From Plantago ovata (Eukaryota; Streptophyta; Magnoliopsida; Lamiales; Plantaginaceae): a stretch of 64,000 bases of DNA. This document shows, piece after piece, positions 49,201-59,266 of this stretch. The stretch is from positions 101,841,348 through 101,905,347 of the forward strand of contig CM051456.1 of the NCBI GenBank assembly GCA_028274465.1, written 5' to 3'. The notes under the pieces were generated by a model. The model was not told where the DNA came from. It saw only the letters and a list, made by a program, of their open reading frames with translations, and searched no databases. The translations under genes were made by a program, and so were the position numbers. How positions within the stretch are numbered: position 1 is the stretch's first letter; every line of letters begins with the position of its first letter.

Positions 49201-49620
49201 AGTACCTCTGGAACTTGTCAGTTTTTGGGTACTAGATTAATATCATGGTTCAGCAAGAAGCAAACGTGTGTCGCCAATTCATCTACTGAATCTGAATACA
49301 TTGCAGCTGGTTGTTGCACAACTCAAATCCTATGGATTCAGCAACAATTAAGAGATTATGATATTTCTGCAAAGAAAACACCAATCTTTTGTGATAATAC
49401 AAGTGCTATTGCAATTACGCAAAATCCTAAGTTTCACTCTAGGACCAAGCACATTGATATTAGACATCATTTCATTAGAGATCATGTGGAAAAAGGTGAT
49501 ATTGAGGTTGTGAAAGTAGGTACTGAAGATCAGCTTGCTGACATCTTTACCAAGCCCCTACCGGATAATAGGTTCGCAATGCTAAGGTATAACCTTGGAT
49601 TGATTGAACTACCTCAATAA
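46237..49620 (+). pseudogene. Copia-2(+) copy B pol (fossil)
   Basis: Same domains as copy A: protease DSGCGKHMTG, HHCC head, integrase D-D-E core, RT with YVDDIIFGS, RNase H ending [15 protein letters not shown]. The RT-RNase H part (48151-49620) is one open frame of 489 codons. Nucleotide differences from copy A are few. Confidence 0.92.
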
Positions 49621-49638
49621 AGGATACACTTGGCATAA

Positions 49639-50001
49639 TGCTGAAACAGGTATTCAGCAAGCCAAAGTATTCCTGTCCAAAAGACCAAGTCACTAATTTC
49701 TTCTAAGAAATGATAAGTCACAACATGATTGCTGAAACAGGCATTCAGCAAGTAATTCCTTCAAAACAGGTATTTGTTAGGAAACTTGACCATTTGCTGA
49801 GACAGGCACTCAGTAAGTGAAAGAACTTAAGGATTGCTGAGACGGGTACTCAGACAATCAAAAGATACTGAAACAGGTATTCAAGTATCAAAGGAATTTT
49901 CTGAGACGGGAACTCAGAAAAAGAGCAAAAGCTCATCTCTCAGATTTTACCAAAGGATGTCTCAAGTGCAAAAGAATTTACTGATACGGGAAATCAGAAA
50001 T
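49639..50001 (+). ncRNA. Array of eight hairpins with a 7-base ACRGGNA loop, copy B
   Basis: Units (stem arms; loop): 49639-49659 TGCTGAA/TTCAGCA, ACAGGTA; 49729-49751 TTGCTGAA/TTCAGCAA, ACAGGCA; 49756-49783 TTCC+CAAA/TTTG+GGAA, ACAGGTA; 49794-49816 TTGCTGAG/CTCAGTAA, ACAGGCA; 49833-49858 ATTGCTGAG/CTCAG(a)CAAT, ACGGGTA; 49864-49889 GATACTGAA/TTCA(a)GTATC, ACAGGTA; 49897-49921 TTTTCTGAG/CTCAGAAAA, ACGGGAA; 49976-50001 ATTT(a)CTGAT/ATCAGAAAT, ACGGGAA. The closing pair varies (A-T, G-C, T-A) and the outer stem varies while staying paired; three stems carry a single bulged A. The array starts 19 bp after the pol stop. Conserved RNA structure is the simplest reading; the role is unknown. Confidence 0.8.
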
Positions 50002-50032
50002 GTCTTTTAAACTTAGAAAATATGAGATATCT

Positions 50033-50045
50033 AAGAAAGGGGGAA
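50033..50045 (+). other. Internal polypurine-tract-like sequence
   Basis: AAGAAAGGGGGAA lies about 420 bp after the pol end and closely resembles the true tracts next to the 3' LTRs (AAAAAGGGAGAAA at 56048, AAAAAGGGGGAAA at 17660 minus). It may be a relic of an older 3' boundary or a central tract. Confidence 0.4.
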
Positions 50046-52609
50046 TTTTCAAGTAGTATCTAGATTGTTAATTCAAACTCGTTGAAAAGATTCTTGTCTA
50101 TTTCAACAAGCAATCTATCCCGTATTACTCGGTAAAATCAATGTGTGACGTTAAGCTGGCACAGATAAACTCGCAATAATCATGACATGAAATTCAATCG
50201 TGGCCATTGATTAAAAGGAGTTATTAATCTAACGGCTAACAAAACAAAGAGAGAGAGAGTGCTCTGACGGTTTTAGTTAGTGGGCCATTACGCATTCAAT
50301 GCAAAGGCTCCACTATCTCCAGTGTTTCTCTGTTTTACCCTTGCTGAGAGCTCAAATCGATTGAGTTTCTCACACACCAGAGACACTATATAAAGAAGGA
50401 GTTAGAGAAATGACAAAATTCTTTAACTCACATTTCCTTTCTCTGCAATTTCTAGCCTGAAACTACTGTACCTCCGGTCAAAAAGCAAACTATCTCTTTT
50501 CGTACAATCTTTCTTGCTCTATATAAGAAATGGCTCCCAAGAGACATTCATCTAAGTCCTCAAAATCGTCAAAGGTTGACAGTGCTAAAACACGCATTGC
50601 TCCGGTGACTGCTCCGGTAACTACTCTGGCCCCAGACACAACGAAAGTTGTGTTGAAAAACGACCGAATCACTGTAAAACCTATGCCTCCATCATATCTT
50701 GACACTGCAAAGTGTGAGATGTTGATGCAATGGGGAGGGTTTGCAAAAGAAAAGTACATTAGCTACTTTTATGAACAAGAACTTGATGACCAAAATGAAG
50801 AGGCACTTGAGTTCATCAAGCAGCAAGGCCTCATGAACTTTATCTCTGCTCGCACTAAGCAAGTGAGCATGATTGATACTATGGAATTCTACAACAATGT
50901 AGAAATCCAGTCCCTTACAGACAGTAATGGAGTCACTGAAAAAGTGATCCTTACTTATGTTCAGAACACGCAAAATCGTCCTGAAATGGACTGATTTAGC
51001 GGAGATTTTTCAGATTCCAACCACTGGAACTGAAGATGACGTCACTGCTTCTGACGAAGAAATTGAAGCTTTCTACAGTGACGTCAGAAATGCAAAGATG
51101 AAGAAAGGCGAGATAGCTCCCTTGACTTGGACAAAACACGTTAAGAGAAAGCATCTCTGCCATTCACTTGGTCTAGTAGCTCTGCTACTAATAAAAGTTC
51201 TTGACTCCCAAGTTGGAGGAATTGACCAAGTAGGCCTGAGAAGATGGCCATTGCTGATGCATATCTATGAAAATAAATCGGAACTTAACTGGGCTAAGTA
51301 CATTTTCAACAGGCTTGTTGATTGTGTTACTAAGTTTAAGGTAAAGGTAGAAGACAACAAGGTCTCACCTTCCTTTCCAGTTATGTATGGAATCAAGATA
51401 TGCTATATGCTTGAACATTTCAGGATTCAGCTAAGAAACCCATTGCCAATCAAGAAATCTGTGTGCAATGTGGGAAGATCTTTCTACAAGCAGAATGTAC
51501 CTAAGATTGCTGGAAAGAAAACCAAGAAGACAACAACTGCAAATGTTGTCAGCACAAGCCAGCAAGAAAGGTATACAACAGCTGCAGATGTTATCACTCA
51601 GCAACTTAGAGATGAAACTGTTGTTGGTGGTGGTAACACAAATGAAACTGCTGTAGAAAATCAACAAGGTACGTGTACAACACCTGTTGCTGAAAAGGCA
51701 ACAATAGATGACTCTGGGAAACTGGAGAAATCTAAAAAGAAAAAGAGGAAAGCTGATGATGACACTCAGACTGCAGCGTCATCAGCAAATCCCGTACCTA
51801 AGAGGAAACGGACAAGTAACAAAAGAAAGAAGACACTGGCCTCTCAGTCAGTCCCTAATGTCCAAGACTCCTCAGTCAATTCCCAGACAAATGCTGAAAC
51901 GCATTTGCCAGTAGATGTTGCTGAAGTAATTACTAAAACATATATCAGCAATGTTGAAGTGTTTGCGGAAGCCTTCAACAATCAACTTAACGTTGGCAAC
52001 TCTACTGAGAATAGACCACAAGGCAGTGGAAATGAAATTCCTGCCCAAATTCCAAATATCTACATTGTAGATAATCTAGATGATCAAACCATGGAACCAG
52101 TAAGCGACATTGCTGCTGATCTGCAAAGAGCAGCACTTGCTGATGCTGCTGAACAGATGGTTGCTGAACAAGCAACTCATCAAGTTGCTGAAACCCAGCT
52201 TGCTGATGGACCAGTTGCTGAAATAGCAATGGTTCCAGTTCCTGAAGTTGCTGAAACTCAAGAAGCACTATTCAAAGACGCATCTCTTGATGCTGAGAAT
52301 ACTGGCCCAAGTTCACCCAAGACTTCAATTGACAAAGTACAGCTTGTACTGGAAGATTTAAGCAAACAAATGGAGTTGGAGATTGAAGAATCATCCAACA
52401 AGTCAATTAATCTCTTCATGACAAGCAGTGAGCTTAAAGGTCAAGATGCTTCTGCTCAACTTGTCAATTCAGAGACAAGGGAGATTGCTGAAACCGCACA
52501 GCTTTCTCAGTTAGAGCAAAATCAGAAGTCTGCTGAAGAAACAGTCCCAGAAGCTGAAGAAACTGTTAATGCTGAAAGGACTGAACCACAACCTGTCCTT
52601 CCTCAGCAG

Positions 52610-52684
52610 GTAGTTAATTCAACCATCAGTAAAACTTCAAATTCTGAAAATTGTTCTTTTGCTAAAATTATTTTTTCTCTACAG
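52610..52684 (+). other. Intron-like GT-AG segment 1 in the third ORF
   Basis: 75 bp, preceded by CTCAGCAG, starting GTAGTTAATT and ending in a pyrimidine-rich TTTTTTCTCTACAG. It is open in frame and its length is a multiple of three. Confidence 0.5.
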
Positions 52685-52753
52685 ACTTCTCAAGATGCAA
52701 GTCAGATGGTTGCTGAAGCCTCTGCACCAGAACCAACACTCCCTGCTCAGCAG

Positions 52754-52825
52754 GTAGTTAATAATTTTGGTATAAAAACTAAGTTTGACAGCTTAGTACT
52801 TGTGTCTAATTTTAATTTATTTCAG
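52754..52825 (+). other. Intron-like GT-AG segment 2 in the third ORF
   Basis: 72 bp, preceded by CTCAGCAG, starting GTAGTTAATA and ending TTTAATTTATTTCAG. AT-rich, open in frame, a multiple of three. Confidence 0.5.
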
Positions 52826-52903
52826 GATGAACAAATGGAGGATGCTACTCAAGCTCCTCATGGAATGGAAATTGTACTACATGAGCTTGCTGACTCTCAG
52901 CAG

Positions 52904-52978
52904 GTAAATCATGTTTCAGATTTAAACTCCAAAACAATTCTCCAAACCAATCCTGATCTAAATAAAATTATTTTTCAG
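52904..52978 (+). other. Intron-like GT-AG segment 3 in the third ORF
   Basis: 75 bp, preceded by CTCAGCAG, starting GTAAATCATG and ending AAATTATTTTTCAG. AT-rich, open in frame, a multiple of three. Confidence 0.5.
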
Positions 52979-55900
52979 GCTCAAAAGGAGACCACTGAAA
53001 TGGTACTCATCACTGAAGATCAGCAAGTAAGTTCTGAAGAACTTTACTTGAACTTCAAGAGGACAACTTTGTCAAGAGTTGCTAAGTCTGTCAACAACTG
53101 GCAAAGATACAGGAGAATGGACTTCTCAGATCTTCACCTTCATCTCTCAAATGAGAAAAAGAGAACTTCACTGTTAAAGCTCGAAACATTTGTCCACTCC
53201 ATCATTCCTGAAGAAATGACATATTCTCAGCAAATGAGCTCAAATATGATTGCTCAAATCAGAGAGAATATAAAGGCCAAATTTAAGAGTGCCTCTCCAG
53301 CTGAACAAGCTGTGATGCTCAAGGGTCTTTTTGTTCCTGTGGTGGCTGATCCCCACAAATTAACTGAGGAAGAGGAATTGACAAGTGTTGCTTTGTACAA
53401 GCATCTTGAGCTAGTCATTCTGACAGATGATGAAGAATAAGAAGAAGATGAGAACATTCCCACTGATCCCAGTGATGATGAAGGAAAAGATTCTAAGGAC
53501 AAGAAAGATGACAATCAAGGTCCAAGTCCTGGTGCTGGTGGATTGAAGTTAACAGTTGCTGAAAATACTCAATCTGACAATCAGCAAGCTTCACAACAAC
53601 AATCTCAGCAAGAATCTCAACCTCCTGCTGCTGCTGCTGAAAATCAAGCACCTGTACAAGGTGCTGATACTGAAGAAGAATACGCCAGAAAAAGGGCTGC
53701 CTTGAAAAATGGCAAAAGTCCAGTTTCTGATGCCAAGGTTACTGAAGAAAACCTTGAAGATGAGGATGAAGAAGATGAAGATTACCAACGAGCTCTACAA
53801 AACAGTCTCGTGATCCATGCAAGGCATACGCAGGATCTGGAAATTGGTGAATCTTCAAGACCAAAATCCAAGGAAGTTCCATCCCTTCCACTTACTACTG
53901 GCGAAACTCCAGTTATTGAGTCTCAAACGTTGCCTTCAGAAACTACTCAATTAAAACTAACTACTGGTGAAACTCCAGTAATTGAGCCACAAACTCAATT
54001 GAAACAACTATCTACTGGTGAAACTCCAGTCGTTGAGTCTGAAGTGTTGCCATCAGCAACCACTCAACAAAAAGGAAGTGAAGCTACTGACAAAGGCTCA
54101 AAAGTCGCTCAACTTGATGAATCTGAGGATGATGACGACTTGTCAGAAAATGATGATGAACAATCCAAGCTAGACCCAAAAGTCGTTCAGATTCCTCCTC
54201 CTGATTACATCAATGATTTAGACGATGGTCTAAGAGCCGAATTGCTGACGCGTGATGATCAGTTTGCTTCTGAAATTAAGGTTCATTCCTAACACCTCAT
54301 TTAGTGCCGTTCCCAAGAGTTGAGGAGTTTACTCCCAGAATTCTAGCACTAAAGCAAGTCCATGATGCCTGCAAAGCTGAAGATGAGGCATTGCTTGCTG
54401 AGAGCCCACTTGACATTGGAAAGATACTGGCTACAATGCTGAGACGCACTACAACTTTGACAATAGCTCAGAGAGACATAAGTCTTTATCACAAGAGCTA
54501 TGAAGAAGATGTAAGTCAGGCGCTCAAGCTTGCAAAGAATGCTCTTGTCAAAGCTTAGAATATTATGGATGAGAAGGCCGCAACAGAGAAAAGACATGAA
54601 GAGAACATGATGAATATTCAAAAAGAGTTAGCAACAATGAACTCTGACCAACAAGCAATCATCATGAAGTATAACAGTCTCAGCACTCTTGCTGAAAATT
54701 GCAATGAGTTTTATTCTCTGCACATCACTCCGATGTTGCAATCCATGTCTAAGGGGGAAAAGAAGAACACTAGAAAAAGCAATCAAACCCCTCCTACTCC
54801 TGCTGCTGATGCGCCACTTCCATTAGAACCTCTTGCTGAAAGAGAGCAAAGTTCTAAAAGACAAGCAGAATCTGAGTTAAATTCAGCAAGTACCAAAAAG
54901 AGAAAAACCGCTGCTGAAACTCAAGATTTCTGTCACACTGAAAGTCATCACAATCTGAATGAAGATGATGAAGAAGATGATGACAATCAAACAATAGCTC
55001 AAGCCATAAGAGCTAGACCCTTAACAGCCATAACTCCGTCTGGCCACTCAAGGCATTTTTCGTCTGACTCTTCAGCAAGAGATCAAGACAATGCTAAATC
55101 AAGAAGAAGAAGGCAAAGACAGGAAGAGAAAAGGCTGGCCAGCATTGCTATTGGCTCCGGCATTGAATATACTAAGACCAGCAATGAGGAAACCACTCAG
55201 AATGTAATCAGAAACATTCACGGTTGCTGGATTTTAAAGCTGGAAGACTTGCTGGTAAATGAGTTCTTTCTTACAGCCATTTTGAATCAAATGTTCAAAT
55301 GGATTGAGCTCAAGGTTAAATCAAAGGGAAGAATCCCTCCCAAGAAATGTTGCTGGGAGATGGTTGAATCTAGAGGTCCATGTAAGAAGAGTTGCCATTG
55401 GTAAGACATACAAGCAAGAACCAAATCTGATCAAACCACCTGGCATTGCTTACTACGCTGACCCGGTAACAAAGAAACCTAAGAAGAAACTTGGATTGAT
55501 TCCTTATGAGTACTTCTATCTCACTGCTAAGGATCAAGAAGAAGATCTTCTCTGGTTAAGAAAGATTCATCCGAGAAGCATTTCAGATACACAACTTCTC
55601 CATGCCAGCAATTGGGGCATGCATTTGTGGGTAATTAACTACATGGAAATGAATGCTGAAAAGCATCATCATACTGCCTGCAAAAATGCAAGAATTCTTC
55701 AACTACAAGTCCGTAGGCTTTTGGAAAACTACGTGAAGGATTGTGTTGAATTCACTGCACTTGCTGAGAAGAGTGTAAGAGAGATTTTGAGAAAATCCTC
55801 TGAAAGAGCTTAAATCCCTGCAATAGTTTTTGTTTGCTGATTCCTTGTTATCTATGCTTTCTTGTAAACTTCTGATTGATAACTTTCAGCAATGAATTCT

Positions 55901-56047
55901 TTTTGACTCTTATTGGTTTTTGATTATGCAACTTACTTATGCTTACTGTTTTTTTATTCAAGTATGCTTGCATTAATCATCTGATTTATTCAACATCAGA
56001 AACCTCTAAAAGGGTAACAATTAATTTAGCCATGGATTGCTAACATC

Positions 56048-56060
56048 AAAAAGGGAGAAA
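56048..56060 (+). other. Polypurine tract of Copia-2(+)
   Basis: AAAAAGGGAGAAA lies two bases before the 3' LTR. Confidence 0.88.
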
Positions 56061-56062
56061 TT

Positions 56063-57680
56063 TGTTAGGAAACTTGTAATTTTGATGAGCAATTAACCAT
56101 GCTAAATTAAGAACAGTCCAGTAACTAGTACTCTTAAGGTCCATAGGAATTTAGAATTTTAAGGACATTGTAAAAGAGGAACGTTTGCTGATGACTTAGT
56201 TAGGTGTTAGATAAGTTATTTCTTTTGTGTATGACGTATTTTATTTTCTGAGAAGAAAATAATTTATTGACACTTTAGAGTATGATGTATTTTATTTTAT
56301 GAAAAGAAAATATCTTATTGATGCTTAGCTTTAATGAATCTTATTTTCTGAAAAGAAAATGACCTATTGAAGCATTTGCTGAAGATATTTTTTTTTATTA
56401 CAAACAAATTATTGAAGCAAATAAGAAACCGGTCAGAATCTTGAAGACTTTTGAAGATCTGAAGATTTGAAGACTTGAAGCCTTGAAGATTTCTGAAGAC
56501 TGGTAAGGCACGTGTTTACTCAGAAAGTGGAATGTTCAGCAACAGCATTGCATAAGTGAAAATCTGAAAGACAGAGTAGGTTGTGCTTGCTGAAACTGAG
56601 ACTGAACACTTGCTGATGAACATATGTGACCTCTTGCTGAATGTACGAGAATTTGCGCTCCAATGTTACTGTTTGAATTCTATTCAAATGTGCATTTAAT
56701 GCAAAGTTTACACGCAAAGGACATGAAGACTAGAAGACAAACAAAGTCGCTGCTGAAAGTACAAAAGCAAGATAGTGACATGTTAAGGAACAAAAGCCTT
56801 AGGATTTGAAATTCAAACGGCTCCTTACTTGCACTATAAATAGAGGTCATCCGGCAAAGAGTTGAAGTGTGTCAACAACGTGATCAAACTCTCACTTGTG
56901 CTTAAAAACTCACAAACCTTCAAACACTCTTACTGCCATTGATCCGTTCCAAGACTTAAAGCTTGAAAAAGCTACTTGTGAAGAAGAAGAACAAACTCGG
57001 CTAAGAAATTAGTTTAGTGTTCTTTCTTTCGGACAAGAACAAGTCTTGACACCAGAAACAATCAAACTTGTTTACTGCAAAGTATTCCAAGTTGTGTTTC
57101 TTAGATTACTTGTTGTAACTGAATAAGTTATAATTAAGTCATCTCACCCCAAAACTCTCTAACTGAAAATACACCCTTTCAGGCGTGATATTCAGGGGGA
57201 ACTTGATCGAGCATAGTTTTGCTGATTAAAAGTACCAAGTTTGGTGGAGAACAAGGTTGAGTTCTCTAGTTTAGGTTGGAGACAAAGCAAGTGTGCTTTG
57301 GTTTCTGTTGAATCGCTTTAGATAGGAGATTGTAAGGAACCTCAATCATATCTTAGTGGATTCAGTCCTAGAAAGGACAAAGTGGATTAGTTGAGAGATT
57401 ACGCCACTCTCAGATACCACTATAAAAGCGTTTGTGTGATTTACTTACTGCATTTAGCTTTCAGCAAATTATATCTGTTTGTACACAGTCACTCACTTCA
57501 CTTGCTGAAAACTCTTTACTTGTTGAAAGAGCACTTATTGTTTCAAAGACTTCCGCTCTCTGATTTTAAGTATTAGCAAACCAAGCTACTGTAAAGTAAC
57601 TTACGCTTTCTGAGAAAGTTAAGTATCAGCAACCTCATTACTGAAAAGTAATAAGTACTTGCTGAGAAAGTTTTAAACGG
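56063..57680 (+). repeat. Copia-2(+) 3' LTR, missing its last bases
   Basis: It matches 32481-34099 without a difference that I could see and stops at about 57680, some 66 bp before the expected end. The sequence beyond is unrelated and no target duplication is visible. Confidence 0.92.
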
Positions 57681-58025
57681 ATAAAGTCTGTCGTGCTAAA
57701 CTTGCATCCCGAGGACATCATAAGAAAAACAGGTAAAAATTCAGGGCGTTTTAAGAAAATTTCATATCTCGTACTATAAAATAAGCATCATCGCTTTTGT
57801 TACTTGCAAATTAATATATGCAGTCCAATTTTGACACTCGTTGGTAACACCCGGTGCAAATTGAGACGTTATCACTAAATACATAAATTATATAGTTTGA
57901 TGCTTGTCATCTCAAGTACCAAATATAATTTATTTATTTAAATCTTATATATATTGTGTGTTGTTTGATCAAAATAAAACCTAGTTTTATACTATGTTTT
58001 ATGGATGGGTGGATTGTGTTAGATC
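57681..58025. other. AT-rich DNA, nothing recognised
   Basis: Flank of the truncated LTR. I looked for the missing part of the Helitron helicase here on the minus strand and did not find it. Confidence 0.5.
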
Positions 58026-58207
58026 GACTCCATCAGAGTCTCAACTGGGGAGTTGATCCCTAAGTTGAGACTCGCTTAGGTGGTAAACTGCTTCACCTCC
58101 AATCAATAGGTCGGGGATTCGAGTCACCACGGGGATAAATGAGGAACCATTATTGATTCTCAATTTGGCGCTTAAAAAAAAAAAAGAGACTCCAATAGAG
58201 TCTCAAC
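58026..58207 (+). mobile_element. tRNA-derived SINE with about 20-bp target duplication
   Basis: The body is 58046-58187. It has a box-A-like stretch (CTTAGGTGGTAAACTG, about 58075), a box B (GGATTCGAGTC, about 58114) and a 3' run of 12 A (58174-58185). Flanking direct repeats of 20 bp with two mismatches (58026-58045 GACTCCATCAG..., 58188-58207 GACTCCAATAG...) mark the target site. It is not a functional tRNA gene: the acceptor arms do not pair. Confidence 0.78.
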
Positions 58208-58530
58208 ATTACCAACATTTGAGTTTGAGCTCAACTGTTGAACTCATGCTCAACTGTTATAATATTATTACTTTTTCTTTTTTTTTCTTTTTTTTTCTTT
58301 TTGTCTTATATAATGTTTTTTTTTGGAATACTAGTGTGTCACTTTTGTCTTATATAATATGTTATAGTATAGAAAATCTCGGATCATATACTACTACTAG
58401 TGATGATTAATTGATTATATATATACTACTAGGCACATCGGATGTCTTTTTATTTTTTCTTTCTTATGTTTATTATTCTTTTTTCTTTTTTTATGTTTAT
58501 TATTTTTATATGACATAGAATATCCTCCCC
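58208..58530. other. T-rich DNA, nothing recognised
   Basis: Homopolymer T and TTTTTC runs; no gene or repeat family recognised. Confidence 0.5.
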
Positions 58531-58534
58531 GCAT

Positions 58535-59155
58535 CACATGTGCCCTCCATCAGGGCCAGGTGCTACGCCAAGAAGACCTATGAAGGTTCTGATCATATTT
58601 GTGCCAGGTTGCGCAATAAAAAGACCCGCATGAAAGGAACCACCACGTGGTCTAGTACGTGGGCAGAAGGCCTGCAGGAAGAGCCCTTGGCCAACTACGT
58701 GGGTAGAAGGCCTGCAGAAAGAGCTCATCGCGTAGCCAAGTACGCAGGAAGAAGACTCTTCAAGACCAAAGCCTAAGTCACTGGCGCTCGCAAGAAGAAG
58801 GCTCTCTGCATGGTAATCCTGTTAGACCTGCGCGTAGGGGGTAACGCTGAAGACCATCCCTGCGTAAGAGATAGAGACCCGCATGGTGGTTGCCTTGTTT
58901 GCGTGGAGCTGACAAGAAGTACAGAGGAGCAGAGGTAAAAGCCGGAAAACATGAAAGAATGGTCCCGACATGGCCGCTTCTATATATAGAGGCATTGGGG
59001 TCTCATTTGGAGGTAAAACTCATTTTCCTTACCAATATACTACTCTCTAACAGCTATTCCATAGCTCAAGTAAAGTCTCGTTCCGGTTTGTCCAAGCCAA
59101 GCCGGTCAAAAGGGATCTAACTCCTACCGGCAGGCCCTCAAAGTAGAAGATACCC
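58535..59155 (+). mobile_element. LTR-like promoter fragment
   Basis: It contains two copies of an about 42-bp unit (TACGTGGGCAGAAGGCCTGC at 58651 and a close variant at 58693, with a third degenerate one near 58740), a TATA box (TATATATAGAG, about 58980) and a GC-richer stretch with CCGGTTTGTCC near the end. This looks like a U3/R part of a plant gypsy LTR. No internal domain, partner LTR or target duplication was found. Confidence 0.35.
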
Positions 59156-59266
59156 TTAAGAAAACTAATGAAAAAAAGAGGATGAAATTAAAAAAATAAA
59201 AAAAATAAATGAAAAAGAGAGGATCATTGGAGATCAAATGTTGAAATATTTTAGATTTAGAATTAA

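Larger units (their letters stand above)
50530..55813 (+). pseudogene. Copia-2(+) copy B third-ORF region (fossil)
   Basis: It begins MAPKRHSSKSSKSSKVDS, then the domain with LKWTDLAEIFQIPTTG and KRKHLCHSLGLVALLLIKVL, a long Ala/Glu-rich acidic region, repeated TGETPV, a basic run and a C-terminal domain with YYADPVTKKPKKKLGLIPYE. About 5.3 kb with a few breaks. It is unusually large for a copia element; SIRE-type elements are known for an extra ORF here, often called envelope-like, but I see no signal peptide, furin-type site or membrane span. Confidence 0.75.
32481..57680 (+). mobile_element. Copia-2(+): SIRE-type element with a duplicated internal region around an assembly gap
   Basis: 5' LTR 32481-34165, primer site, then internal copy A (34166-43619), 100 N, internal copy B (43720-56062) and a 3' LTR that stops about 66 bp short (56063-57680). 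Each internal copy has gag, pol and a third ORF in the SIRE order. Where both LTRs exist I see no difference, which suggests a very recent insertion or an assembly copy. The element sits in the Helitron helicase (ATGAT at 32476-32480 precedes it); the right target duplication is missing. Copy B is nearly whole with a handful of breaks; copy A has more, concentrated toward the gap. Confidence 0.9.

Noticed and set aside
49639-50001. Possible CRISPR array
   Set aside because: Units are spaced irregularly, the repeats are hairpins with variable stems, and the host is a plant nucleus inside a retroelement.
50530-55813. Envelope gene in Copia-2
   Set aside because: No signal peptide, membrane span or cleavage-type motif is visible; the sequence is basic, acidic and helical, more like a nuclear or structural protein.
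57681-57850. Continuation of the Helitron helicase to the right of Copia-2(+)
   Set aside because: No helicase motif in any minus-strand frame; the LTR end and flanking helicase seem to be lost.
58071-58140. tRNA gene
   Set aside because: No pairing acceptor stem; a poly-A tail and target duplication show it is a SINE.
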